Below, in pieces: positions 42,579 through 51,250 of a stretch of DNA of 64,000 nt. A model generated the notes under the pieces. That model had not been told where the DNA came from. It made no database searches and was given only the letters and a program-made list of their open reading frames with translations. The stretch's first letter is position 1. Every line of letters begins with the position of its first letter. The stretch is from positions 95,589-159,588 of the forward strand of contig NZ_JBHLUH010000089.1 of assembly GCF_042433955.1 (NCBI RefSeq). Direction: 5' to 3'. Position numbers and translations under genes: made by a program. This DNA is from Phytohabitans kaempferiae (GTDB lineage Bacteria; Actinomycetota; Actinomycetes; Mycobacteriales; Micromonosporaceae).

Positions 42579-45092
42579 TCATGGGGCTGAGCCTGCCAGG
42601 TCAAGATGCCGGCCGGTCCGCGACCCACTGGCGGCGACCTGCTCGGGCGTACCCTCGGCGACCACCTCGCCGCCCGCGGACCCACCGCCGGGGCCGAGGT
42701 CGACGACCCAGTCGGCGGCCCGCACCACGTCCACGTCGTGCTCGATCGCCAGCACGGTGTTGCCGGCGTCGACCAGCCGCTGGAGCACACCGAGCAGCCG
42801 CACTGTGTCCGCCGGATGCAGTCCGGTCGTCGGCTCGTCCAGCAGGTACAGCGTCCGGCCGGTGGAGCGCCGGGCCAGCTCCTTGGCGAGCTTGATGCGC
42901 TGCGCCTCGCCGCCGGAGAGCGTGGTCGCCGGCTGCCCGAGCGGCAGGTAACCGAGCCCGACGTCGTCGAGCAGCCGCAGTCGGGTCGCGGCGCCGGCGA
43001 CGTCGGCGAAAGCGGTCAGCGCGTCGGCCACGGTCATGTCCAGCACCTCGGCGATGTCGTGGCCCTGGTACCGCACCGCGAGCACCTCCCGGTTGAAGCG
43101 GCGCCCCCGGCACGACGGGCAGCGCACCTCCACCGCGGGCAGGAAGTGCATCGACACGCTCAGCACGCCCGCGCCGGTGCACCGCTCGCAGCGTCCGCCC
43201 GGCACGTTGAACGAGAAGTGTCCGGCAGAGAGAGATCGTTTCCGGGCGTCGTCGGTCGCCGCGAACGCCTCCCGGATCGGCGTGAACAGGTCCGAGTACG
43301 TCGCCGCGTTGGACCGCGGGATACGCCCGATCGCCTGCTGGTCGATGGTCACCACCTTGTCCAGGTGCGCCCAGCCGTCGATCCCGTCGTGCGGGCCGGG
43401 CGGGTCGCCCGCCCCGTGGAAGTGCCGCCGGGCCGCCCGGTCGAGGATGTCGAGCAGCAGCGACGACTTGCCCGAGCCGGAGGGGCCGGTGACCGCGACG
43501 AGGAGGCCGAGTGGCAGCCGTACCGTGACGTCCTTGAGGTTGTGCGCCCGGGCGCCGCGGATGACCAGGGCGCGGTCGCCGGGCGGCCGCCGGGCCGCGG
43601 GCGCCGTCACTCCACGCCGGCCCGCGAGGTGGTCGCCGGTCACCGAGCCCGCGGTGGCGGCGACCTCGTCCGGGGTACCGGCGGCCACGATCCGCCCGCC
43701 GTCCCGCCCGGCGCCGGGTCCGACGTCGATCACGTGGTCGGCCGCGCGCAGCACGTCGAGGTCGTGCTCGATCACGAGTACGGTGTTGCCGAGGTCGCGC
43801 AGCTGCCGCAGCACCTCGACCAGCCGCACTGTGTCCGACGGATGCAGCCCGATGGTGGGCTCGTCGAGCACGTAGAGCACGCCGGTGAGGCCGGAGCCGA
43901 GCAGCGCGGCGAGCCGGAGCCGCTGGGCCTCGCCGGCCGAGAGCGTCGGCGTGGCGCGTTCGAGCGTGAGGTACTCCACGCCGACGTCGACCAGCCGGCG
44001 TACCCGCTCCCGCAGGTCGACCACGACCGGCTCGGCGAAGAGCCACTCCTCGGCGGTGACCAGCTCCGGTATCCGGGCGACCTGCTCGGCGAGCCGGTCC
44101 AGCGGCATCCGGGCGGCGTCCACGATGGAGAGTCCGGCCACGGTTACCCGGCGGCTCTCCGACCTGAGGCGCGTACCCTCGCAGTCCGGGCACGTCTCGG
44201 TGGTGAGGAACTGCTCCATCTTCTCGCGGTAGGCGGTGTCCTCGACTCGCTCGGCGTACCTGCGCAGCACGTTGGTGAGCACGCCCTCGAAGCGTCCACG
44301 CCCGACGGTGGTGGGCGGTGCGGTGTCCGGAAAGTGCCGGCCGAACTCGGCGCTCCCCACGCCGTGCAGCAGCAGGTCGCGGGCGGGCGGGTCGAGGTCC
44401 TTCACCGGAGTGGCCGGGTCGAACGCGAGGCCGTAGTGGCGGGCCGCCGCCGCCAGCACGCGGACGTTGTGCTCCACGGCCGCGCGTGGCCAGCCGAGGA
44501 CGGCACCGCCGTCGACGCTCCGCTCCTCGTCCACGAGGCGGGCGGCGTCGGCGCGGTGGACGGTGCCGATGCCGGTGCAGGTGGGGCAGGCGCCGGCCGG
44601 CTTGTTGAAGGAGAAGTGGCCCATCACGAGGTTGGGCACGGGGGCGCCGCAGTGCGGGCAGGGGAGCGCGTCGGTGGCCGCCTCGTCCCAGTCGTCCTCG
44701 GTCGCGAGGTCGTAGGCGGGCGGCACGCCGGCGCCGCAGGCCGGACAGGGGCGGTGGCCGATGCGGGCCCAGAGCAGCCGCAGGTACGTGAAGACCTCGG
44801 TCGCCGTGCCCACCGTCGACCGGGGGCTGCGGTTGGTGAGGTGCTGGTCGATGCTGATCGAGGGGGAGAGGCCGGTGATCGAGTCGACGGCCGGCTTGCT
44901 CACGAAGGCCGTGACGATCCCGAGCGACTCCATGTACTGGCGCTGCCCCTCCCGGTGCAGCGTGTCGAACGCGAGCGTCGACTTGCCCGACCCGGACAGC
45001 CCGGTCAGCACGACGAGCTTTCGCTTGGGGACGGCGAGCGTCACGTTCTTGAGGTTGTGCAGCCGCGCCCCGGTGACCGTGATCCATTCCAT
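42579..45092 (-). CDS. Short UvrA paralog (UvrA2-like excinuclease ATPase)
   Basis: An 837-residue tandem ABC ATPase of the UvrA family, about 110 residues shorter than housekeeping UvrA. Walker A motifs GLSGSGKST (31-39) and GPSGSGKSS, signatures LSAGEAQR and LSGGEAQR, and Cys pairs of zinc modules (CPACG/CPHCG, CPTC, CPDCEG, CERC/CPSC) are all visible. The missing length is in the first insertion domains, as in UvrA2 or antibiotic-resistance UvrA-like proteins (DrrC group), which bind DNA lesions or intercalators without full UvrB pairing. It is divergent from the two-headed MerR gene with 100 bases between, so it may be induced by a drug through that regulator. Confidence 0.9.
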   Translation of the reverse strand: MEWITVTGARLHNLKNVTLAVPKRKLVVLTGLSGSGKSTLAFDTLHREGQRQYMESLGIVTAFVSKPAVDSITGLSPSISIDQHLTNRSPRSTVGTATEVFTYLRLLWARIGHRPCPACGAGVPPAYDLATEDDWDEAATDALPCPHCGAPVPNLVMGHFSFNKPAGACPTCTGIGTVHRADAARLVDEERSVDGGAVLGWPRAAVEHNVRVLAAAARHYGLAFDPATPVKDLDPPARDLLLHGVGSAEFGRHFPDTAPPTTVGRGRFEGVLTNVLRRYAERVEDTAYREKMEQFLTTETCPDCEGTRLRSESRRVTVAGLSIVDAARMPLDRLAEQVARIPELVTAEEWLFAEPVVVDLRERVRRLVDVGVEYLTLERATPTLSAGEAQRLRLAALLGSGLTGVLYVLDEPTIGLHPSDTVRLVEVLRQLRDLGNTVLVIEHDLDVLRAADHVIDVGPGAGRDGGRIVAAGTPDEVAATAGSVTGDHLAGRRGVTAPAARRPPGDRALVIRGARAHNLKDVTVRLPLGLLVAVTGPSGSGKSSLLLDILDRAARRHFHGAGDPPGPHDGIDGWAHLDKVVTIDQQAIGRIPRSNAATYSDLFTPIREAFAATDDARKRSLSAGHFSFNVPGGRCERCTGAGVLSVSMHFLPAVEVRCPSCRGRRFNREVLAVRYQGHDIAEVLDMTVADALTAFADVAGAATRLRLLDDVGLGYLPLGQPATTLSGGEAQRIKLAKELARRSTGRTLYLLDEPTTGLHPADTVRLLGVLQRLVDAGNTVLAIEHDVDVVRAADWVVDLGPGGGSAGGEVVAEGTPEQVAASGSRTGRHLDLAGSAP

Positions 45093-45192
45093 GCTTAAAG
45101 TTTCTCATTGAAGCTCCTGTGGAGACTTTCTCGCGCATTTCACCCGTAAGCTGGGCGGCAACCCTCAACACGGGGGCGAAGGAGGCGGTGGA

Positions 45193-46179
45193 GTGCGGAC
45201 GGTGGACCTGGCCCGCGCGGCGGGCGTCTCGACCCAGCAGATCCGCAACTACGAGGACGCGGGCGTGCTGCCCCCGGTGCCGCGCACCGCGAGCGGCTAC
45301 CGCACCTTCGACGAGCGGCACCTGAGCGCCGTGCTCACCTACCGCGCGCTCGCCGCCGGCCACGGCCCGGAGCCCGCCCGCGCCATCATGCGCACGGTGC
45401 TGGCCGGCGACGTCGCGGGCGCGCTGGCCCTGGTCGACGCCGGCCACGCCGGGCTGCACGAGGAGCGCGCCGCGCTGCGCGCGACGGCGTCAGCCCTGGA
45501 GGCGGTGGCCGCCCTGGTCCCCCCGCCCGCGCCTCCGGCGGCCGCCCCTGCCGTGGACAGCCCTGGCCCTGTGGAGCGCGTCGCTGTGGGCGGCGCTGGC
45601 CTTGTGGGCGGCGCCGTTGTGGACGGGCCGGGTCCTGTGGGCGGCGTTGCTGTGGAGGGCGTTGGTCTTCTGGGCCGCGTCGCTGTGGACGGCGCTGGCC
45701 CTGTGGATGCGGCTGCTGTGGACAGGCCCGGTCCTGTGGATGGCGCCGCTGTGGATCGGGCGGGCTCTGTGGGCGGTCTCGGTGGGGGACAACCCTCGGC
45801 CCGCGTGGAGGCGGGCCGGGCCGCCGCGAGTGTCGAGCTGAGCGTGGGGGAGCTGGCGGCGAAGCTCGGTGTGCGGCCCTCCGCGCTTCGCGTGTGGGAG
45901 GCGGCGGGCCTGCTGGAGCCGCGCCGCGAGCGGGTCACCGGATACCGCCGCTACGGCCCCGCCGACGTCCGCGACGCCCAGATGATCCGGATGCTGCGCC
46001 AGAGTGGCTACCTGTTCCCGCAGATCGCGCCGATCCTCGACGGACTGCGCCGCACCGGCAGCAGCGAGGCGTTGCGCGAGGCGGTGGCCCGCCGCCAGGC
46101 CGAGCTGACCCGCCGCTCAGCGGCCCTCCTGGACGGCGCCGCTCACCTGAGCCGCCACCTGTCGCTACCGCCCACCTGA
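45193..46179 (+). CDS. MerR-type regulator with two helix-turn-helix domains and a repetitive linker
   Basis: A 328-residue protein. Residues 1-70 are a MerR helix-turn-helix (VDLARAAGVSTQQIRNYEDAGVLPP...GYRTFDE). Residues 216-285 are a second one (LSVGELAAKLGVRPSALRVWEAAGLLEP...GYRRYGPADVRDAQMIRML). Between them lies a Gly/Ala/Val/Pro linker made of six 11-residue repeats (126-191). Such double MerR proteins may bind DNA as a single chain. GTG 45193 has GGAGG seven bases upstream. It diverges from the UvrA2-like gene and is its most likely regulator. No conserved Cys metal ligands; the effector is unknown. Confidence 0.87.
   Translation: MRTVDLARAAGVSTQQIRNYEDAGVLPPVPRTASGYRTFDERHLSAVLTYRALAAGHGPEPARAIMRTVLAGDVAGALALVDAGHAGLHEERAALRATASALEAVAALVPPPAPPAAAPAVDSPGPVERVAVGGAGLVGGAVVDGPGPVGGVAVEGVGLLGRVAVDGAGPVDAAAVDRPGPVDGAAVDRAGSVGGLGGGQPSARVEAGRAAASVELSVGELAAKLGVRPSALRVWEAAGLLEPRRERVTGYRRYGPADVRDAQMIRMLRQSGYLFPQIAPILDGLRRTGSSEALREAVARRQAELTRRSAALLDGAAHLSRHLSLPPT
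45568..45765 (+). repeat. 33-bp coding repeat, six copies, in the MerR linker
   Basis: Six units of 33 bp encode 11-residue repeats of the form PVxGxAVDGAG (P126-G136, L137-G147, P148-G158, L159-G169, P170-G180, P181-G191). The DNA is built around the words CTGTGGAC/GCTGTGGGCGGC. Copy number could vary between strains. Confidence 0.9.
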
Positions 46180-46536
46180 CCCGCCGTGCGGGGGCCACTG
46201 CCGTCCGGTACCCCGCGCCGGGCGAAGCGGACTTCCGCGTGCCGCGCGGGACGGGCGTCGACGTCTCGCTCCAGGTGGCCGAGACGCCGGCGATCGCGCG
46301 CAGGCTACGCGATCTCGGCACCACGTTCGTGCGGCACCACGTCCACAGGCGACACCGGCGGCTGGCTCCGGCGTTCCACCAATGTCGCCGAGCTGGACGT
46401 CCCCGCCCGGCGCCCTCGGCGTGGACGCGCCAGGTGCATCCCTCTTGTCAAGATCATCCCGCCTGCCGCCAACGTCCTGGCCGGGTCCAGCTAGGGTGGG
46501 CCGAGCGCCGCGTGCCGGTGGCGGGCAGCGTCAGGC
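46180..46536. other. 357-bp spacer, no credible gene
   Basis: Short frames exist but none has a ribosome binding site and family match. One frame in 46200-46340 reads like protein (FRVPRGTGVDVSLQVAETP, then ARRLRDLGTTFVRH) and might be the remnant of a lost gene, but I do not recognise it. The promoter of the hemerythrin gene should be near the right end. Confidence 0.45.
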
Positions 46537-47058
46537 ATGGAGGCGCCGAAACGAAAGGTCGACGTGGTCGTCCCCGACCGTGCCACCGCACTCAGCATCC
46601 AGCTCGCGCAGACCCATGACGCCCTCCGGGACCGGATCCGTGCCCTGCGCCGACAGCTCGCCGCCGGAAACCTGAGCGACGACTCAGCCGCGCGGACCGC
46701 TCTGCTCGCACATTGCGTCGGCTTCTGCGACGCGTTGGACATCCATCACATCGGCGAGGACGACGGGCTCTTTCCCGCGCTGCGCCGGGAGTTTCCCGAG
46801 CTCGCCCCGACCGTCGACAAGCTCGCCGAGGACCACTGGCTCATCGCCGGCCTCCTGCGACGGGTCCGCGACCTGGCCGACCGGGCCGCGGCGGGCGCCG
46901 ACGCCACGTCGATAGTGGGCGAGCTCGACGGGCTCATGGCCATCATGGACTCCCACTTCGCCTTCGAGGAGCGGCGCGTCAGCGCGGCCATCGACGCGCT
47001 GGCGGCGACTCGCGACGCCATCGGCGCGGACCGGTGGCTTGCGGCATGGGAGGCGTAG
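46537..47058 (+). CDS. Hemerythrin HHE-domain protein
   Basis: A 173-residue helical protein with the HHE cation-binding pattern: H27 in QLAQTHDAL, then HCVGFCDALDIHHIGEDDGLFPAL, LAEDHWLIAGLL, and HFAFEERRV at the last helix. These His, Glu and Asp residues form a non-haem di-iron site that binds O2 or NO. Such proteins act in oxygen sensing or iron and nitrosative-stress protection. It is followed at once by a perfect 15-bp hairpin, so it is monocistronic. Confidence 0.87.
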   Translation: MEAPKRKVDVVVPDRATALSIQLAQTHDALRDRIRALRRQLAAGNLSDDSAARTALLAHCVGFCDALDIHHIGEDDGLFPALRREFPELAPTVDKLAEDHWLIAGLLRRVRDLADRAAAGADATSIVGELDGLMAIMDSHFAFEERRVSAAIDALAATRDAIGADRWLAAWEA

Positions 47059-47074
47059 GCGCGACCCTACGCGG

Positions 47075-47108
47075 GCCGGTCACCCCACCGGTTGGTGGGG
47101 TGACCGGC
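47075..47108 (+). terminator. Perfect 15-bp hairpin with a four-base loop
   Basis: GCCGGTCACCCCACC (47075-47089) pairs with its exact complement at 47094-47108 over the loop GGTT, 16 bases after the hemerythrin stop. No U-run follows. A near copy of the right half (GGTTGGTGGGGTGA) occurs at about 18650 after the AraC gene. Confidence 0.88.
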
Positions 47109-47766
47109 GTTTCGCAACTCCGGGGCCGTGTCGGATATCCGTCGGGCGGATTGTGGGGAACGCCGGTAGATTCCTTGGCGCGGCGAGCCAGCCGCTTGGG
47201 GTCGTGGGGAGATCGTCGGGAACTTGTGATCGCAGCCTGCTCGTGGTGAGCGGACGCCTGGTGCCGGGCCGGGGCTTGCAACGCCCAACGGCGGCACCGC
47301 CTCCCTGGCGCGGCCATCACCGGCGGTGAGCGACTCTCGGCGGCGCTTCCCTTGGTGATCGGGGTGCCCCGCTCGGCACTGGGAACCGTGCGGGGCGCCC
47401 CGGTCACGCCCTCGGGCCGGTGGCCCCACCCTCACCGAGACGGCCGGTGGCCTCACCCCACCCCTCACCGAGACGGCCGGTGGCCGCCTGGTCACGCGCC
47501 CGGCCGATCCCACCGACAACGCCACGCCCGCGGGCCGGTCGGCGCCGCCCGCGGGCCGGGCGCCGAGGCTCGCCGAGACGGCGGCAGGCACGGAGGGTCG
47601 CGGCGGCCCGACCGGCGGCACCGTCGAGTGCGCGCCGTCTCGCCTGAGCACCGCACCGGCTCCGGGCGCTCGAAAGCGTCGTGGGGTCTGCCCGGGTAAG
47701 TTCGTGATCGGTTAACTTTCCCGTCCGGGTTGATGCTCCGGAGCGTCTGCGAGGAGGGCTCGATCA
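47109..47766. other. 658-bp gene-free spacer with a 23-bp direct repeat
   Basis: No credible gene. CCTCACCGAGACGGCCGG followed by TGGCC is present exactly at 47430-47452 and 47463-47485, with a partial third copy upstream. The sequence TTCGTGATCGGTTAACTTTCC at about 47700-47720 is the least GC-rich part and should belong to the promoter of the RibD-like gene. Confidence 0.55.
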
Positions 47767-48510
47767 GTGCGTGAGCGGCCGTACATCCTGCTCAGCTGCG
47801 GCATGTCCATCGACGGATACCTGGACAACGCCGGCGGAAAGCGGCTGCTGCTCTCGAACGACGCCGACTTCGACCGGGTCGACGACGTACGGGCGAGCTG
47901 CGACGCCATCATGGTCGGCGCGGGCACGGTGCGACTGGACAACCCACGGCTGCTGGTGCGTTCGGCCGAACGTCGTTCGGAGCGTGTCGCTCGCGGGCTT
48001 CACCCCACGCCGCTGAAGGTGACGCTGACCGGGCGCGGGGAGCTTGACCCGTCGGCGGACTTCTTCGGCGCGGGGGATGTGGACAAGCTGGTGTACTGCT
48101 CCAGCGAGGCTGTGGACAGCACCCGCAAGCGGCTCGGCGACCTGGCGACGGTTGTGGATGTCGGCGAGCCTGTGGACTTCTGCCGCCTCCTCACGGATCT
48201 CCACGACCGCGGCGTACGGCGGCTGATGGTCGAGGGTGGGGGACGGGTACACACGCAGTTCCTCACGGCCGGGCTGGTCGACGAGCTCCACCTGGTGATC
48301 GCGCCCTTCTTCGTCGGCGACTCGCGGGCGCCCCGGTTCGTGGGCGACGGCGCGTTCCCGTGGGGGCCGGAGCGGCGGGCGGCGCTGGTGGAGGTGCGGC
48401 AGATCGGCGACGTGGTGCTCCTCCGGTACGCGCTCTCCGACCGTTTCGAGAAGGAGGCGCTCGCCGAGGACCTGGCTCAGCGGGCGCGTGCCGGCGATAC
48501 CGCGACGTGA
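47767..48510 (+). CDS. RibD C-terminal/dihydrofolate reductase-family protein
   Basis: A 247-residue reductase of the RibD_C/DHFR superfamily: SCGMSIDGYLDNAGGKRLLLSNDADFDRVDDVRASCDAIMVGAGTVRLDNP, then KVTLTGRG and the nucleotide-binding LMVEGGGRVHTQFL. In riboflavin synthesis the homologous domain reduces a pyrimidine intermediate with NADPH. Free-standing copies serve in riboflavin, F420-like or pterin-like pathways. No deaminase domain is attached. It could work with the pterin-synthase-fold cluster 4 kb downstream, but they are not in one operon. GTG 47767 is the start. The next gene begins 118 bases later. Confidence 0.87.
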   Translation: MRERPYILLSCGMSIDGYLDNAGGKRLLLSNDADFDRVDDVRASCDAIMVGAGTVRLDNPRLLVRSAERRSERVARGLHPTPLKVTLTGRGELDPSADFFGAGDVDKLVYCSSEAVDSTRKRLGDLATVVDVGEPVDFCRLLTDLHDRGVRRLMVEGGGRVHTQFLTAGLVDELHLVIAPFFVGDSRAPRFVGDGAFPWGPERRAALVEVRQIGDVVLLRYALSDRFEKEALAEDLAQRARAGDTAT

Positions 48511-48628
48511 GGCGCACGCAGGCGGTCCCGCCGACCGGGCGGCGGACGGCGGGGACGAGCGGACCGACACGCGTTCCCATCGATGGGATGGACAGGCACA
48601 CGCGCCGCGGGCCGGGGAGGGTTGAGCC

Positions 48629-49333
48629 GTGGTGACCAGGGTGGCCATGTGGTCCGGTCCGCGCAACGTCTCGACGGCGTTGATGCGCAGCTTCGGCTCG
48701 CGGGCGGACACGCTGGTCGTGGACGAGCCGCTGTACGCGTACTACCTCTCCACAACCGGCATCGACCACCCCGGGCGGGAGGACGTGCTGGCCAGCCAGC
48801 CGCGCCGCTGGGCGGACGTCGCCGCCGCGCTGACCGGCCCGCTGCCCGCCGGCGTCAGCGTGTACTACCAGAAGCACATGGCGCACCACCTGCTGCCGGA
48901 GGTCGGGCGCGACTGGCTGGCCGGGCTCGCGCACGCGTACCTGATCCGGGACCCGGCCCACGTCGTCGCCTCGTACGCCAAGGTGCGCGGCGCGCCCACG
49001 CTCGCCGACCTCGGGTACGCGCAGCAGGTGGAGCTCTTCCGGACCCGCGGAGGGCCGGTGGTCGACGCCGCCGACCTGCTACGCGACCCCGCCGGCGTGC
49101 TGAGCCGGCTGTGCGCGGCGCTCGGCATCGCGTTCGACCCGGCGATGCTCGGCTGGGCGCCGGGTCGCCGTGACACCGACGGGGTGTGGGCGCCGCACTG
49201 GTACGCCGGAGTTGAGGCGTCCACCAAGTTCGGGTCGTACACACCTCCGTCCGGCCCCGTGCCGGACCGGCTGGCGCCGCTTGTGGACGAGGCGCGACCG
49301 TACTACGACGAGTTGTACGCCCACCGGGTCTAG
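48629..49333 (+). CDS. Sulfotransferase-like P-loop protein
   Basis: A 234-residue protein. The N-terminal WSGPRNVSTALMRSFGSR is the 5'-phosphosulfate loop of the sulfotransferase fold, and AYLIRDPAHVVASYAK is the 3'-phosphate motif. The C-terminal half is short, as in the small actinobacterial group often encoded beside a class IV aminotransferase. That is exactly the neighbour here (convergent, 50 bases apart). Whether it transfers sulfate is unknown. GTG 48629 or GTG 48632 is the start. Confidence 0.83.
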   Translation: MVTRVAMWSGPRNVSTALMRSFGSRADTLVVDEPLYAYYLSTTGIDHPGREDVLASQPRRWADVAAALTGPLPAGVSVYYQKHMAHHLLPEVGRDWLAGLAHAYLIRDPAHVVASYAKVRGAPTLADLGYAQQVELFRTRGGPVVDAADLLRDPAGVLSRLCAALGIAFDPAMLGWAPGRRDTDGVWAPHWYAGVEASTKFGSYTPPSGPVPDRLAPLVDEARPYYDELYAHRV

Positions 49334-49382
49334 GTGTATCCGGTCGTGCCGTTGGTCGCGGGCGGCTGATCGGGGGTCCTCC

Positions 49383-50282
49383 CTAGACCACGGGCGTGCC
49401 GTTCGCCCGGGCGTGGGCCACGTAGATGTCCGCGATCCGGCGGGTGACCGGGCCGACCCCGCCGGTGCCGATCGCGCGCCCGTCGATCTCCGTCACGCCG
49501 GCGACCTCGCCCATCGTGCCGGTGCAGAAGACCTCGTCCGCCGTGTACATCTCGGTGAGGCTGAGGTCGCGCTCAGTCGCCGCGATGCCCACCTCGGCGG
49601 CGAGGCGCAGGACCGTGGCGCGCGTGATCCCCTCGGGACAGGCCACCGCCCACGGGGTGGACAACCCTCCATCGTGTACGGCGAACAAGTGCGTCGCGTT
49701 CGTCTCCGCGACGAAGCCCCGCCCGTCGAGCATCAGCGCGTCGTCGGCGCCCGCGACGTTCGCCTCCATCTTGGCGAGGATCGAGTTGAGCAGGTTGTTG
49801 TGGTGGATCTTCGGGTCGAGCACGTCCGGGCCGGGGCGGCGCACGCTCGACGTCGCCAGCCGCAGGCCGCTCGTGTCGTACACCGGAGGTTTGTGCTCGG
49901 CGAGCACGATGAGCGTGCAACCGCTCTGGTTGAGGCGCGGGTCCATGCCGCTGGTCACCTTCACGCCCCGGGTCAGCGTCAGTCTGATGTGGACGCCGTC
50001 GCGCATGTCGTTGGCGCGCAGCGTCTCGACCACGGCGGCGGTCACCTCCCGCGGCGAGGGGATGGCGGCGAAGCCGAGCGCGGTGGCCGAGCGCCGCAGC
50101 CGGTCGAGGTGGGCGTCGAGGCCGAAGATCCGCCCGTCGTACAGGCGGAGCCCTTCCCACACCGCGTCGCCGCCCTGGACCACTGAGTCGAACGGCGAGA
50201 CGCCCGGCTCGTCGCGGTGGCGGAGCACGCCGTCGACCCAGTACCTGATGTCGGCGTTCCGCTCGTCGTAGCGCTGCAACAT
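49383..50282 (-). CDS. Class IV (branched-chain/D-amino acid) aminotransferase
   Basis: A 299-residue fold-type IV PLP aminotransferase. The PLP lysine is K158 (DPKIHHNNLLNS), and E193 (FVAETNATHLF) contacts the pyridine nitrogen. GLRLYDGRIFGLDAHLDRLRRSA is the N-terminal substrate-side motif. CTGTMGEVAGVTEIDG closes the phosphate site. It is likely to act on branched-chain or D-amino acids; the motifs do not settle which. It converges on the sulfotransferase-like gene. Confidence 0.9.
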   Translation of the reverse strand: MLQRYDERNADIRYWVDGVLRHRDEPGVSPFDSVVQGGDAVWEGLRLYDGRIFGLDAHLDRLRRSATALGFAAIPSPREVTAAVVETLRANDMRDGVHIRLTLTRGVKVTSGMDPRLNQSGCTLIVLAEHKPPVYDTSGLRLATSSVRRPGPDVLDPKIHHNNLLNSILAKMEANVAGADDALMLDGRGFVAETNATHLFAVHDGGLSTPWAVACPEGITRATVLRLAAEVGIAATERDLSLTEMYTADEVFCTGTMGEVAGVTEIDGRAIGTGGVGPVTRRIADIYVAHARANGTPVV

Positions 50283-50511
50283 GATGCCGACGCTAGCGCG
50301 CGCGGCCCGGCCCGCGGCGGACCCGGTGGCGTCTCGGCCTGCCGCGGGGCCGGCGGCAAGGTGGGCGCCGCGGCGGGCTTCGGTGCAAGGGCGTCCGGGT
50401 CCGTCTCCGTGTTACACCTCGCGCGGCGTCTTCGCACCAACCGCGAAACCGGAGATCCACAGGGCGGTCGGCCTGGTGTAGACCCCAGTCGATGGCACTA
50501 CGGTGTCCGGC

Positions 50512-51174
50512 ATGCGACACCTCTGGACCTTGCTCGCCGCCGTCCTGATCGCGCCGCTCGCCTGGCTGCTGCTCGCCTACGGGCAGGACCGCTCGCTCCA
50601 GGCGTTCCTGAACGAGGACGCCACGGGAGTGTTCGATGGCGGGGACTTCCTGCGTCCCGTGCTGTGCCTGGCCGCCGCCGGCCTCCTGCTGGGACTCCTG
50701 GGGACGCTCCGCTTCTCGCCCGCCGGCGCGGTGCTCACCGGGCTGGCGTACACGGCGAGCTACCTCGCGCTGCTGTTCGATCCTGACGCCATCCTCAACT
50801 TCCTCCCTGGGCAGATCTCCCTCGGCGGGCGGGAGGCCGACGTCACGACGCCGCTGCGTACCGGCTCGGCGATGGTGCTCGGTGTCGCCCTGCTGCTGGC
50901 TGTGGCGAGCGCCGGACGGTGGCGCCGGTCCGCCACGGGGGCGGATGTGGACGAGCCACCGGCCACGCCGGACGAACGCCCACTCGGTGCGGAGGGTCTG
51001 GACATGACGCCGGCGCCGTACCCCGAGGAGCGGGACTGGGTACCGGTGGGGGCGACGCGGAGCTGGTCGGCCGAGGGCGCGCAGAGCCTGCTGCCGTCGC
51101 AGCGGCAGAGCCACTGGCAGGATCTGGCCCAGGACTCGGACCCGGGGGCGAGGCGCTGGCCGACCGCTCAGTAG
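50512..51174 (+). CDS. Four-segment membrane protein of unknown function
   Basis: A 220-residue protein with four hydrophobic segments in the first 140 residues and a disordered acidic tail (DVDEPPATPDERPLG...SLLPSQRQSHWQDLAQDSD). ATG 50512 is preferred; a -10-like TACGGT ends nine bases upstream, so the message may be leaderless or nearly so. GTG 50503 is an alternative start. No family is recognised. Its 3' end converges with the flippase-like gene. Confidence 0.7.
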   Translation: MRHLWTLLAAVLIAPLAWLLLAYGQDRSLQAFLNEDATGVFDGGDFLRPVLCLAAAGLLLGLLGTLRFSPAGAVLTGLAYTASYLALLFDPDAILNFLPGQISLGGREADVTTPLRTGSAMVLGVALLLAVASAGRWRRSATGADVDEPPATPDERPLGAEGLDMTPAPYPEERDWVPVGATRSWSAEGAQSLLPSQRQSHWQDLAQDSDPGARRWPTAQ

Positions 51175-51250
51175 CGGGGGCGGGGGCTGTGGATTCCGTG
51201 GGCGCCCCAGGTGTCCACAGCCTCCGGACGGACCCGGATGGGGCGACCGA

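Noticed and set aside
46186..46494. 102-codon frame between MerR and hemerythrin genes
   Set aside because: No ribosome binding site, Arg/Ser/Pro-rich shadow-like composition and no recognised family.
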